Of a stretch of DNA of 35,584 bases, positions 16,339-25,433 are shown one piece after another. The notes under the pieces are model-generated. The model saw nothing but the letters and a program-made list of their open reading frames with translations, was not told the DNA's origin and ran no database searches. Numbering within the stretch: the first letter of the stretch is position 1; every line of letters starts with the position of its first letter. This stretch comes from Parachlamydiaceae bacterium (GTDB taxonomy: Bacteria; Chlamydiota; Chlamydiia; Chlamydiales; Parachlamydiaceae): positions 1 through 35,584 of the forward strand of contig JACDHD010000023.1 of assembly GCA_013821265.1 (NCBI GenBank). Direction: 5' to 3'. A program made the translations under genes and the position numbers.

Positions 16339-17496
16339 TCAAAAGCGAATGCTTTTTTCTAATGTCGGTGTGACACCCAGAAGCTGCTTAAAGACTTTGT
16401 ACTCTTCAACGCTTTGAGAGATCGATTTTGGTGACTGGCGCTTGATCGCACGAATCAATAGATTCTTTGGCGTATGCTCAAGGTCGATAAACTCTAAAAC
16501 CTGAGTTTGGTAACCCGCGATATCCAACAGCTGAGCACGTGCGGCATCGGTAACCAAAGCAGCAAAACGTTCCTTCAAAATGCCATGTCGCAATAAGGGA
16601 ATGATATCTGGGTTATGAATTTGCTGAAACAACTCATGCTGACAACAAGGAACGCACAAAATGACAGAGGCGTCCCACGCAATAGCCTGAGCGATGGCGG
16701 CATCAGTTGCAGTGTCACAGGCGTGTAGTGCAATCACAATATCGATCTTTTTTTCTGGAGTATAGTGTTCGATATCGCCTACTGCAAAAGAGAGATTGGA
16801 GTAATCTAGTTTTTCCGCCAACTCTTGACACTCTTCAATAACTTCTCGCTTCAAATCTAGACCGTGAACGTTAATTTTTCGTCCAAGCTCGTTGACGAGG
16901 TAGTGGTAGAGGGCAAAGGTGAGGTACGCTTTTCCACATCCAAAATCGACAATCGAAAGCTCTTGCTTTTGATCTAGATGTGGCAAAATATCGCGAATCA
17001 TTTCCAAGAAGCGGTTGATCTGCTTAAACTTGTCATATTTTTTTGCGATGACTTTTCCATCAGATGACATGATCCCCAGTTTTACCAGGAAGGAAATCGG
17101 TTTGTTCTCTTCCAATACGTACTGCTTTTGTCTGTTATGACTTAAGGATACTTTTGCTCGCGAAGCAGGCTTTTGCAAAATGGTGATGCGCTGCTTTTGG
17201 CTGACCAAAATGTGGTAATCCGCCTTGCTAGTGCATATGAGAGCCTGCTTATAATTCTGTTGAATGTTTTCACTAAGAAAAACACGGCAGTCGGGAGCTT
17301 CCAGATTTTCATGAAATGCTTGAGGCCCCTCTTGAGATGTCAGTTGATACAGGATTTTTCCGCTTGTAGTGATCGGACGAATCGAGACTTTACCTTTAAC
17401 GGCTTTTTCGCGCGGCGAGCTAAGGACGGCGTACAAAAGCGTTTGTTGGGAAAAAATTTCCAACAGCAACACATCTAAGGATTTGTCTACTTGCAT
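16339..17496 (-). CDS. SAM-dependent methyltransferase (Methyltransf_32-like)
   Basis: This 385-residue protein has an N-terminal domain of about 165 residues that I do not recognise, then a Rossmann methyltransferase. Motif I is VDFGCGKAYLTFAL (from residue 183), the acidic end of the second strand is GLDLK, and later motifs are IVIALHACDTATDAAI (from about 253) and CVPCCQHEL (281-289). The HACDTATD and PCCQ signatures fit the family that includes eukaryotic METTL25/GSTCD-like proteins. The substrate is unknown, possibly RNA. Its start overlaps the end of the aldolase gene by 10 bases, so it is the second gene of a translationally coupled pair. Confidence 0.85.
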   Translation of the reverse strand: MQVDKSLDVLLLEIFSQQTLLYAVLSSPREKAVKGKVSIRPITTSGKILYQLTSQEGPQAFHENLEAPDCRVFLSENIQQNYKQALICTSKADYHILVSQKQRITILQKPASRAKVSLSHNRQKQYVLEENKPISFLVKLGIMSSDGKVIAKKYDKFKQINRFLEMIRDILPHLDQKQELSIVDFGCGKAYLTFALYHYLVNELGRKINVHGLDLKREVIEECQELAEKLDYSNLSFAVGDIEHYTPEKKIDIVIALHACDTATDAAIAQAIAWDASVILCVPCCQHELFQQIHNPDIIPLLRHGILKERFAALVTDAARAQLLDIAGYQTQVLEFIDLEHTPKNLLIRAIKRQSPKSISQSVEEYKVFKQLLGVTPTLEKSIRF

Positions 17497-18152
17497 GACA
17501 GAAAGGGGGTGTCCAGGTTAGCAAAAGCTTTAGTAAATTTGTCGACCCATTCCTGTGTCTGAGATGCTGTGTCGGTTAGCTGATAAAATAGAGTGTCTTT
17601 CACTGTAATATGAGGAATTCCCCTTTGAGCACACGCTTGGAACATCTCTAAACTGTTAACGGATGCTGCCAAGATGTCTGTTTGCATGTCGTTGCTTTTA
17701 AGAATGCGTTGCATCGCATCCAATGTTTCTAAAGCAGAACGACCACTCTTATCAATATGAGAAAGGTAAGGAGCGATGTATTTGGCACCAACTTGTGCAG
17801 CCATGAACGCTTGATGTGGATAAAAAACGGTTGTAGCCATGGTGGGGATTTCTTTTTCGTTTAATAAATGAATCGCTTCTAAACCAGATTTTGTTACTGG
17901 CACTTTGACGATGATGCGATCAGAAAAAGAATAGAGGTCCTGACCCTGCTTCACCATTCCTGCGATATCTTCCGCAACAACCTGCACGGCAAGTGGTCCA
18001 TCTTGGTGATTCAAAAGTTCTCCCAACAAGGTTTTAAGCGGTTCTTTTGACTCAGATAGAATCAAAGGATTGGTCGTAATTCCATAAAGAATTCCTAAGT
18101 CTGTAGCCATCTGAATCGCTTCAAAATTAATCGTATCCAACCAGAGCAACAT
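17487..18152 (-). CDS. Transaldolase / fructose-6-phosphate aldolase-like
   Basis: This 221-residue protein of the small transaldolase (FSA/TalC) family has the opening LWLDTINFEAI, GITTNPLIL at 24-32, the Schiff-base lysine at Lys83 in RIIVKVPVT, ATTVFYPHQA, and IAPYLSHIDKSG. I chose the ATG at 18152 because GGGAGAG precedes it and the family begins exactly there; the frame extends 22 codons upstream without support. It would move a dihydroxyacetone unit between sugar phosphates in the non-oxidative pentose phosphate pathway or cleave fructose 6-phosphate. The sequence does not settle which. It shares a 75-base upstream region with the divergent helicase gene. Confidence 0.92.
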   Translation of the reverse strand: MLLWLDTINFEAIQMATDLGILYGITTNPLILSESKEPLKTLLGELLNHQDGPLAVQVVAEDIAGMVKQGQDLYSFSDRIIVKVPVTKSGLEAIHLLNEKEIPTMATTVFYPHQAFMAAQVGAKYIAPYLSHIDKSGRSALETLDAMQRILKSNDMQTDILAASVNSLEMFQACAQRGIPHITVKDTLFYQLTDTASQTQEWVDKFTKAFANLDTPFLSCK

Positions 18153-18227
18153 AAAACTCTCCCATTTATTTAATCTAGTGTATACTAGTATTCGGTTTTT
18201 AAACCAAACAATATACACGAAGACATT

Positions 18228-19394
18228 ATGACAACATTTGCAGATCTTGGATTGGGTGCGACGATCCTGAAAGCCCTAGAACGCATGGGATTTAAAGAGC
18301 CCCTACCCATTCAAGTAGAAACCATTCCTCTAATCCAACAAAAACGCGATTTGATCGCTCTGGCTCACACAGGATCCGGAAAAACCGCTGCCTGTGCGAT
18401 CCCCATTTGCGATCGCGTGGATGTGACCTCCACGCATGTGCAAGCACTTATTGTGGTGCCTACACGCGAACTAGCAGGTCAGTACGCAACTGAAGTGCAA
18501 AAAATTGGTCACGATACCAAAGTAAAAGCGTTTGCGATTTATGGGGGAGAAGACGCTTCCCTACAGCTGTCAAAGCTCAAACACGGCGTGCAAGTTCTTG
18601 TAGCTACACCAGGACGCCTTATCGACTTTATCTACTCACGTCAAATCGATCTCTCTCACGTTGAAACATTGATCTTGGATGAAGCAGATGAAATGCTAAG
18701 CATGGGATTTTATGATGACCTAGAATTCATTATTCAATGTCTCGTTCATGAACACCAGACACTTCTATTTTCCGCAACGATGCCCCCGCAAATTCGCAAG
18801 ATCGCCAAGCATCACATGAAAGAGCCTTTAGAAATTACATTGTCCTCAGAAACTGTCAGCCCCGCAAAAATTGAACACCACTTCCTATATTGTAAACATC
18901 ATCAACGTGAAGCAGCATTGGCTGAAATCATTGCTAAAATGCAACCCACACAGGCGATCATTTTTTGCCCATCCCGCCATCAATGTGAAACGGTTTGCCA
19001 CGCCCTAAAAAAACATGTCGATGCTGTAGAGTATCTCCACGCGGGCTTAGGGCAAGACGTCCGATCTATCATTACAAGCAAATTTCGCAACGGCCGCGTC
19101 CGCTTTCTAGTCGCTACAGATGTAGCAGCGCGCGGTCTAGACTTCTCCAGCGTCTCTCATGTCTTCATGTACCAGCTCGGCGAAGACGTCGACACCTACC
19201 TCCATCGCTCAGGACGTACTGGCAGACGCGATCGCGAAGGAGTTGTTGTCTCTCTTGTCACAGATCGTGAACTAACTGCAATGCAAAACATCCTTGAGCG
19301 TATCCAACGCGAACCCATCTGGATTGGATCACCACCCCCAGTCACAACAGCTCTAAAACGCCCCCATAGTCGAAGACCGCCCAGGGCTAAATAA
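18228..19394 (+). CDS. DEAD-box ATP-dependent RNA helicase
   Basis: This 388-residue helicase has all the DEAD-box motifs in order: Q motif GFKEPLPIQ (21-29), Walker A AHTGSGKT (46-53), PTRELA (78-83), TPGR (127-130), DEAD (151-154), SAT (182-184), ATDVAARGLD (296-305) and HRSGRTGR (326-333). The C-terminal tail is short and basic (KRPHSRRPPRAK) and would help bind RNA. There is no extra domain, so I cannot say which of the RhlE, CsdA or DbpA groups it serves. It probably acts in ribosome assembly or RNA turnover. It is divergent from the aldolase gene and is followed by a family H repeat. Confidence 0.95.
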   Translation: MTTFADLGLGATILKALERMGFKEPLPIQVETIPLIQQKRDLIALAHTGSGKTAACAIPICDRVDVTSTHVQALIVVPTRELAGQYATEVQKIGHDTKVKAFAIYGGEDASLQLSKLKHGVQVLVATPGRLIDFIYSRQIDLSHVETLILDEADEMLSMGFYDDLEFIIQCLVHEHQTLLFSATMPPQIRKIAKHHMKEPLEITLSSETVSPAKIEHHFLYCKHHQREAALAEIIAKMQPTQAIIFCPSRHQCETVCHALKKHVDAVEYLHAGLGQDVRSIITSKFRNGRVRFLVATDVAARGLDFSSVSHVFMYQLGEDVDTYLHRSGRTGRRDREGVVVSLVTDRELTAMQNILERIQREPIWIGSPPPVTTALKRPHSRRPPRAK

Positions 19395-19427
19395 AAGCTA
19401 AGAAAATCTTAAAATCAGTAATGTGCT

Positions 19428-19580
19428 TTTTGGAGTGCGGTGGCTTGCCACCGCTTTCACCAGGGTTCGGCTTGCCGAACCCATCTAAGAATACTTGTGG
19501 GAAATTTGCAACATATCTCCTAAGTAACATCGGCAAGCCGATGTTTATGAAAGCGGTGGCAAGCCACCGCACTCCAAATA
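19428..19580. repeat. Hairpin repeat family H, full copy in opposite orientation
   Basis: This is a full copy inverted relative to the one near 9.4 kb. It begins TTTTTGGAGTGCGGTGGC, holds stems GGTTCGGC/GCCGAACC and ACATCGG/CCGATGT around the linker, and ends GCGGTGGCAAGCCACCGC with CACTCCAAAT. It lies between the convergent helicase and SDR genes. The short frame at 19387-19572 is a translation of the repeat. Confidence 0.88.
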
Positions 19581-19634
19581 GAACATAACTAGTTTTATGT
19601 TTTTCTTAGCTTAGAGGTCTCTGACGAGTCCCCT

Positions 19635-20414
19635 TTAAAAGCGGTCGGCAATTTGCTGCTGCAAAAGCTTGGCGGTCCAGCGGTAGGGGAGTAATCGGCT
19701 TAAATGAATCGCCCAACGATATTTCCAATCAAAGATACGACACTGCTGTTTTGTTTGAATTTGCTGCCAAATCTGGTTTGCAGCGTATTCAGGAGTCATT
19801 TTGAACCCATTAGGGCTGGAAACTTTTCCTTTAGAGGCGCGTTCGCTGAAATGCGTGAAAACCATGCCTGGGCATGAAACTAGCATGCGAATGCCTTCGG
19901 GGGCTAGTTCTAGGTCTAGGGCTTTGGAAGCTTGGACGAGAAAGGTTTTGGCCGATGAGTACACTGCTAACGTAGGGTAGACGAGAAATGCTGCAGCGGA
20001 AGCCACATTGACAATGAGGCCTTTTTTCTTTGAGGCGATCAGTGCTTTTGAGGCTTCTAGGGAAAGTTCTAAGGGGACTAGGCTATTGATGGAAAGGATA
20101 TCCAGTTGAGCAGCCGTTGAGTGATTTACAGCAGGACCGTACAATCCGAAGCCGGCGTTGTTGATGACGAGCTCTGGAGTATACTTTTTGAGGGCTTCGA
20201 TGACCTTTTGTCGTTCTTCAGGATTAAGAAGATCAGCTGCAATCGTAATGACATGGACTTTTGGACTCAGAGCCTGCGACAGATGCTGAAGCTGTTCTTC
20301 ATTTCGACCTGTTAAGATGAGGTTGATGCCTTTGTCTGCTAAAAGATAGCTTAGGGATTCGCCAATTCCGGAAGTAGCGCCTGTAATTAAAGCATAATTA
20401 AAAGGGCTTTTCAT
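19635..20414 (-). CDS. Short-chain dehydrogenase/reductase
   Basis: This 259-residue classical SDR has the cofactor motif TGATSGIG (11-18), NNAG (85-88), and the catalytic Ser139 and Tyr152-X3-Lys156 (VYSSAK). GRNEEQ after the second strand suggests an NADP preference. The C-terminal part has a hydrophobic/basic tail of the YqjQ/DltE-like kind (KYRWAIHLSRLLPYRW). The substrate is unknown. It begins within the stop codon of the upstream HD-domain gene (TAATG), so the two are translationally coupled. Confidence 0.9.
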   Translation of the reverse strand: MKSPFNYALITGATSGIGESLSYLLADKGINLILTGRNEEQLQHLSQALSPKVHVITIAADLLNPEERQKVIEALKKYTPELVINNAGFGLYGPAVNHSTAAQLDILSINSLVPLELSLEASKALIASKKKGLIVNVASAAAFLVYPTLAVYSSAKTFLVQASKALDLELAPEGIRMLVSCPGMVFTHFSERASKGKVSSPNGFKMTPEYAANQIWQQIQTKQQCRIFDWKYRWAIHLSRLLPYRWTAKLLQQQIADRF

Positions 20415-22585
20415 TAGCCCTCAAGGGTGACCGGAGTATTTTCTGGGGGAACTTCTCGTTTAGGGTATTTAATACGAGAGTGACCAAAAGCGATCAATGT
20501 TTTAATGAGGGAGGCTTTCACTGTAGCAAGTTCTTCAAGTGTAAGCAAACAGTTATCAAATTGTCCATCTTCTCCTTTTTCACGAAGAAGACGATCGGCC
20601 AGTTCTTTCAATGATTTTTCGTCGAGAGTATCCAAAGAACGAGAAGCGGCTTCCAGTGTGTCTGCAATCATGATGATCGCCGATTCCTTACTGCGAGGTT
20701 TAGGCCCGGCATATCGAAAATCTGCTTCATTTACCCGAGAACGGTCTCCCTGCATCTTTTCCAGCTGCTTGCGATAAAAGTAATAGACAAGAGTTGTCCC
20801 ATGATGTTCTTTGATGACGTCGATGAAAGGTTCAGGCAAACCAGCTTTGCGAGCCATCCCCACCCCTTCCTTAACATGTGCAATAATGACAGCAGCTGAT
20901 TCTTGTGGTGTGAGCAGTTGATGAATGTTCATGCCACCTTGCTGATTTTCAGTGAAATATTGAGGTGTCGCCATCTTGCCTACGTCGTGGTAAAGAGTCG
21001 CTACACGACAGAATAATCCGTTGGCTCCGATTGCGACAGCAGCCGTTTCGGCAATATTGCCCACCACAACAGAGTGCTGGTATGTCCCTGGAGCTTCAAT
21101 GGTTAAGCGACGCAATAGATCATTATTGGGATCCAAGTACTCTGTTAACGTCACATCGGTCATCACGCGGAATGTCGATTCTAGTAGAGGCAACATGCCC
21201 ACAACCGCAATGGCAGTGAGTAGCATAAAGATCGCTGTGCTGATGATATCAGAGAGAACGCTAGAGCTCCATAGGATGTTTTGCGAAAAGTAGAGAGAGA
21301 AAATGACAAATACGCAGACCACCCATGCCTTGGCACAGACCACAAAGATTTCCTTACGTTGACGTAGAGAACGCGCGCTGAGAATAGCGATCAGTGCCGC
21401 TGTGAGGTTAATGATCATAAAGCCCTGACGTTCAAATGAGAGGGCAATAGTCAAGACTAATGTCAAAAAGCCTGTTGCAAAAGTGGCAACGTTGGAATTC
21501 ATTAAGCTACAAATAAGGATTGCGGCAAAGGCAACAAATACAGGGTAGCGAATCAGGTCGATGATATTGCTCTGAGCGTTAATGATGATGAATTCAGTGC
21601 CCTTAGCGATCATTAATGTGAGAATAAAAATGCTGATCAGAAGAGAGAGTTTGCGATTTGAAGTGAGGATTTGAGGGTGGTTGCTATATAGGTAGACGAG
21701 GCAGATGCCAGCGAAAAGGAGTGCTAATAGTAGACTGCCCGCTAAAGTTAAAGGATGCCATAAGTTACGACTATCGTTGAGAGCTTTTTTCATCGCTTGC
21801 AACATGGCAATATGGCGTGTTGTGACCTTTTCTCCTTGATCCACAAGACGACTTCCGGCCCCAACGTGGGTGTAGCGGTCTGAGATAGCTGCCTGAACCT
21901 TTTTGCGCAACATCCGCTGAGCAGGAATGTCTTCATCGATAGTCCATGTGCGATTTTGGAAGTAACTGATAATGAAGTTTTTGGCTGCCGTATGGTAGGC
22001 ATTCTTAGGCAATGCGTTATCATTTAAATAGCGCCAAATTTGTTGAGGGAGAGTGACCTCAGTAGATGTGTCAGATGGAGTATAAATCACATAATCACTT
22101 GTGGGGATTCCCACATCGCGCATGATCTGCAAGGTGCGCGGATCAGTAAAGCGCAGCTGAATCATCGACTTTTCAAGTGAGGTAGCCCCGCTATACATCT
22201 CTTCAAAGGCACTACTCTCAACAGATTTGCGCCACTCCTGATTATAGATGAGGAAGTTTTCGAATTCCATGTGGCGTTGACGTATCTCTTTGTCCTGGAC
22301 GCGATAAATTTTTCCAATATCGCGAACGGCCTCTTGTCTAAAGATGACCGTAGCCTCTTCGTCGAGAAAGTCAAAATCGATCTGAGCCACCACATAATTC
22401 GGAGCGATACTATTGAGTTCGAGAACTTCAACTCGTGTTTCTCTGAAGTGGAGAACAAGGAAAAGAGCGATAATAAAAAGAATGCTGATGGCGATGCGAA
22501 TGCCAAGGTTCCGATCAAAGAAGCCTTGTTCTCGAGAAAATTTCAATTCGTGACTGTTTTCGATTTCGCTCGTACGCTCGTTCAT
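20414..22585 (-). CDS. pgpH: 7TM-HD membrane phosphodiesterase, PgpH-like
   Basis: This 723-residue protein has the YqfF/PgpH architecture: a cytosolic N-terminus, one membrane helix (about 28-46), an extracytoplasmic domain (about 50-270) of the 7TMR-HDED type, a bundle of seven membrane helices (about 277-480) and a cytosolic HD domain (about 500-690). The HD pair is His533-Asp534 in YHDVGKM, preceded by YQHSVVVGN and followed by VIIAHVKEG and KEHHGT. PgpH hydrolyses cyclic di-AMP in Gram-positive bacteria, and chlamydiae make that nucleotide, so the same function is likely. The ribosome-binding site is weak. It is coupled to the SDR gene. Confidence 0.9.
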   Translation of the reverse strand: MNERTSEIENSHELKFSREQGFFDRNLGIRIAISILFIIALFLVLHFRETRVEVLELNSIAPNYVVAQIDFDFLDEEATVIFRQEAVRDIGKIYRVQDKEIRQRHMEFENFLIYNQEWRKSVESSAFEEMYSGATSLEKSMIQLRFTDPRTLQIMRDVGIPTSDYVIYTPSDTSTEVTLPQQIWRYLNDNALPKNAYHTAAKNFIISYFQNRTWTIDEDIPAQRMLRKKVQAAISDRYTHVGAGSRLVDQGEKVTTRHIAMLQAMKKALNDSRNLWHPLTLAGSLLLALLFAGICLVYLYSNHPQILTSNRKLSLLISIFILTLMIAKGTEFIIINAQSNIIDLIRYPVFVAFAAILICSLMNSNVATFATGFLTLVLTIALSFERQGFMIINLTAALIAILSARSLRQRKEIFVVCAKAWVVCVFVIFSLYFSQNILWSSSVLSDIISTAIFMLLTAIAVVGMLPLLESTFRVMTDVTLTEYLDPNNDLLRRLTIEAPGTYQHSVVVGNIAETAAVAIGANGLFCRVATLYHDVGKMATPQYFTENQQGGMNIHQLLTPQESAAVIIAHVKEGVGMARKAGLPEPFIDVIKEHHGTTLVYYFYRKQLEKMQGDRSRVNEADFRYAGPKPRSKESAIIMIADTLEAASRSLDTLDEKSLKELADRLLREKGEDGQFDNCLLTLEELATVKASLIKTLIAFGHSRIKYPKREVPPENTPVTLEG

Positions 22586-22734
22586 GATTTCAATATATCA
22601 AAGATAAAAAAAAGAGTCCGCAAAAAAAGAAATTGAAACCCAAATAAGGAAAGAATATGAAGAGCGAAAGGGAATGAAGTGGGTTGAGTTGGGTCCGATG
22701 TCAGCAACTTAGAAAAATATTTATGCAGATTAAT

Positions 22735-22850
22735 TCTCTGCGTCTCTGCGTTAGAATAAATCGTGTTATATGGTTTGTAAGTGGCTATGAATTAATGATA
22801 TTGGAGTAATATTAGAAAAATAAACGCAGAGACGCAGAGGCGCAGAGGAG
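22735..22850. repeat. GCAGAGAC inverted repeat element
   Basis: The gap 22586-22921 holds inverted arms TCTCTGCGTCTCTGCGTT (22735-22752) and its complement from 22823, the latter extended by GCGCAGAGGAG. They bracket 70 bases of AT-rich DNA. The arm is a variant of the CACAGAGA ends at 3936-4370. Nothing else is apparent in the gap apart from the AT-rich leader of the protease gene. Confidence 0.75.
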
Positions 22851-22921
22851 TTTCTGCTCCATCAAGCATAAGCAAAAGAAGCATTATATTAATAATACGA
22901 GAATAATAAAGAGGGACAATA

Positions 22922-24889
22922 ATGATAAAAAATATTTGGAGACTTTGCTTTTTCTTAGGAGTTGCATGTCAAGCTCTTGGCGCTGAAGAGGAGCTTCTTA
23001 AAAAGGCTGATATTCATAAAGTAATGCAGCAAATTTTCAAAGCGCATGTCGAAAAAAAAGAGATGACTGCGACTATTTTACAAAATGCATTTGAAGTCTA
23101 TATTGACCAATTTGATCCCTATCGCATCTATTTACTCGCCGATGAAGTAAACCCCTTTCTAACATTAACGCAACTTCAATTCGATTCCTTACTTCAGGAA
23201 TATCGCAACAAGGACCTAAGCGCTTTTGAACGTCTTAATGCCGTCATTCAGAAGTCAATTGTTCGTTCACGCACTATCCGAGAAGCCTTAGAAAAAAAGC
23301 CTCAAATGTTGTTAGAAATGGCAAATCATCCTCAAAATTCATTTGAGGAAGTGTCACATTTTCCACAAAATTCTCAAGAGCTTCAGCAACGCATTCAACA
23401 GGGGATTGCACAATATCTACAACAGGAAGGTCAGCATTTCGGAGAAAAGCAAGTCCGAAGCAATCTCGTCAAAACATTGCAGGATTTTGAAACCAAAACG
23501 CGTCAAATCGAAAATCAATATCTAGCCATAGATGATTCAGGACTGCCTTTAAATGCGTCTGAAAGTGAAAATCTCTTCTCAATGCACGTGTTGAAATCTT
23601 TAGCTAATAGCTTAGATGCTCATACAAAAGTCCTAAATTCGAATGAAGCTTACGAAATGAAAATCCGCCTTGAGAAGGCTTATCAGGGCATTGGCATTCG
23701 CATTAGTAAGAAGGGTAAGGAAGTGATCGTTGCTGAGCTGATTGATGCCAGCCCTGCTGCAAAAAGTGGCGGGATTAAAATCAACGATCGCATTACAAAA
23801 ATTGATCAACGCATTGTGGAGAATGAACCTCTTTCCCAAATTCTGGAAATGTTGCGAGGTCCCGATGCATCCCTAGTAAACCTAACTCTCCAAAGACCTG
23901 GTCAAGAGCAGCCTATACAGCTACAGTTAAGAAGAGATACTATCCCCGTGAATGATGGCCGCGTAGAGAGTTCCTTCGAAAAATTCGGAAATGGAATTAT
24001 TGGAAAAATTGGCCTTCACTCTTTTTATCAGGGAGAAAATGATGTGACCAGCGAACAAGATTTACGTCGAGCCATTGCTGGATTAAAAAAGGAAGGAACC
24101 TTACGCGGATTAATTATTGATCTTAGAGATGATACAGGGGGCTTTTTGACTCAAGCTGTCAAAGTAGCAGGACTATTTGTGAGCAGTGGAGTCATCGTCA
24201 TTTCCAAGTATTCCAGTGGAGAAGAGCGTTTTTACCGCGATGTAGACGGTACTGTATCATACGATGGACCACTTGTGGTCCTTGTTTCTAAAGAGACCGC
24301 TTCAGCTGCAGAAATTGTAGCGCAAGCTCTTCAGGACTATGGGATTGCTTTGGTTGTTGGCGATGAGCGCACTTATGGGAAAGGAACGATTCAAAGTCAG
24401 ACCGTGACCAATGGCAACAATGGAAGTGCCTCTTATTTTAAAGTGACTGTTGGTAAGTACTACACGGTTTCGGGAAATACGCCTCAGTTGCAAGGGGTCA
24501 AAGCGGATATCATTGTTCCTAGTGTCGTCAATCACCTAGCGATTGGTGAGGAATATTTGGAGGGGGCTGTTACGGCAGATAAGATTCCAGCTGAATATAA
24601 AGATTCGCTGGCCGATGTCGAGCCGAATCTGAAACCTTGGTATCTCCATTATTATACGCCTAAACTACAACCTAAACGCAATATTTGGCAGCCGATGCTT
24701 CCAGCATTGCGTAAAAATAGTGCTAAGCGCATTGCCAACAATAAAGAATACCAAGCTATTATGCAGCAAGCGGAAAGCTCCATTGGTTTGCCAAGTTTTC
24801 GCGAGAATGATCCTCAGATGGAAGAGGCTGTCAACATAGTCAAGGACATGATTCTGTTGCAGCAGTCTAAGGGGACGCTGTCCCCTTGA
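22922..24889 (+). CDS. tsp: Tail-specific protease (Tsp/Prc), S41 family
   Basis: This 655-residue periplasmic protease has a signal peptide (about 1-20, ALGA then EEE). A long helical N-terminal domain follows, then a PDZ domain at about 245-325 (YQGIGIRISKKGKEVIVAEL) and the S41 catalytic domain. The catalytic pair is Ser461 in TASAAEIVA and Lys487 in TYGKGTIQ, 26 residues apart as in the family. The C-terminal domain (NAEY-rich, helical) matches the long Prc type rather than short CtpA. Chlamydiae have a Tsp (CT441 in C. trachomatis). GAGGG precedes the start. The last codons lie inside a palindrome. Confidence 0.93.
   Translation: MIKNIWRLCFFLGVACQALGAEEELLKKADIHKVMQQIFKAHVEKKEMTATILQNAFEVYIDQFDPYRIYLLADEVNPFLTLTQLQFDSLLQEYRNKDLSAFERLNAVIQKSIVRSRTIREALEKKPQMLLEMANHPQNSFEEVSHFPQNSQELQQRIQQGIAQYLQQEGQHFGEKQVRSNLVKTLQDFETKTRQIENQYLAIDDSGLPLNASESENLFSMHVLKSLANSLDAHTKVLNSNEAYEMKIRLEKAYQGIGIRISKKGKEVIVAELIDASPAAKSGGIKINDRITKIDQRIVENEPLSQILEMLRGPDASLVNLTLQRPGQEQPIQLQLRRDTIPVNDGRVESSFEKFGNGIIGKIGLHSFYQGENDVTSEQDLRRAIAGLKKEGTLRGLIIDLRDDTGGFLTQAVKVAGLFVSSGVIVISKYSSGEERFYRDVDGTVSYDGPLVVLVSKETASAAEIVAQALQDYGIALVVGDERTYGKGTIQSQTVTNGNNGSASYFKVTVGKYYTVSGNTPQLQGVKADIIVPSVVNHLAIGEEYLEGAVTADKIPAEYKDSLADVEPNLKPWYLHYYTPKLQPKRNIWQPMLPALRKNSAKRIANNKEYQAIMQQAESSIGLPSFRENDPQMEEAVNIVKDMILLQQSKGTLSP
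24869..24887 (+). terminator. Hairpin overlapping the tsp stop codon
   Basis: AAGGGGAC, GCT, GTCCCCTT is a perfect 8-bp stem that includes the last codons and the first base of the stop codon. No T-tract follows directly, so termination is uncertain. It may instead protect the 3' end, and a family H repeat begins 14 bases later. Confidence 0.45.
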
Positions 24890-24900
24890 ACTCCTCTCGC

Positions 24901-25084
24901 TTTTGGAGTGCGGTGGCTTGCCACCGCTTTCATAAACATCGGCTTGCCGATGTTACTTAGGAAATATGTTGCAAGTAGAATACAAATGTTCGGAGATGGG
25001 TTCGTCAAGCCGAACCCCTTACAAAGCGGTGACAAGCCACCGCATCCAAAAGCGAAGAACATCGGCAAGCCACCGCACTCCAAA
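24901..25084. repeat. Hairpin repeat family H, full copy plus extra end
   Basis: This is a full copy in the same orientation as that at 9.4 kb, beginning TTTTGGAGTGCGGTGGC, with stems ACATCGG/CCGATGT and GGGTTC/GAACCC and a closing stem GCGGTGAC/AGCCACCGC that is partly broken. It is followed by a second, shortened right end (ACATCGGCAAGCCACCGC, CACTCCAAAT), as if a deletion or nested insertion occurred. It lies between tsp and tRNA-Phe. Confidence 0.88.
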
Positions 25085-25150
25085 TTTAGGACACGTCTTT
25101 TTTAATTGCAGAAAAATCAGCAGATTGACTATGTTGTCCATTCCTTCTTT

Positions 25151-25223
<73 letters not shown>

Positions 25224-25227
25224 CTTT

Positions 25228-25260
25228 GCCGGATAAAGCAATTTATCCGGCTTTTTTTTT
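25228..25260 (+). terminator. Rho-independent terminator after tRNA-Phe
   Basis: GCCGGATAAA, GCAA, TTTATCCGGC forms a perfect 10-bp stem with a four-base loop, followed by nine T residues. It is the clearest intrinsic terminator in the window. Confidence 0.92.
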
Positions 25261-25377
25261 ATTCCTGTTTGCATATAGCTCTGAAGTTTTTTTACGTTGG
25301 GAGTCATGTGTAAAATTTTCACAAAGCTTGAATTTCCTGCATGTTTTATATAATAATAAAAATGATTAGAGAGATTG

Positions 25378-25394
25378 AAATCCTTGTGTCGCTG
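25378..25394 (+). other. Fragment of tRNA-Phe, possible attachment-site scar
   Basis: AAATCCTTGTGTCGCTG is identical to bases 25186-25202 of tRNA-Phe, covering the 3' side of the anticodon loop and stem, the variable loop and the start of the T-stem. It lies about 190 bases away, just before an AbiEii-type remnant. Such partial tRNA copies often mark old integration sites. Confidence 0.5.
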
Positions 25395-25433
25395 AAGTTC
25401 CTCATGTCACAAAGGGCAGGCAATGCATAACTT

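Noticed and set aside
24908-25105. Similar small 'proteins' starting MRWLATAFINIGLPMLL at 19387-19572 and 24908-25105, with a related frame at 9331-9651
   Set aside because: The similarity comes from the DNA repeat itself. Frames run through hairpins, lack ribosome-binding sites and end in unrelated flanks.
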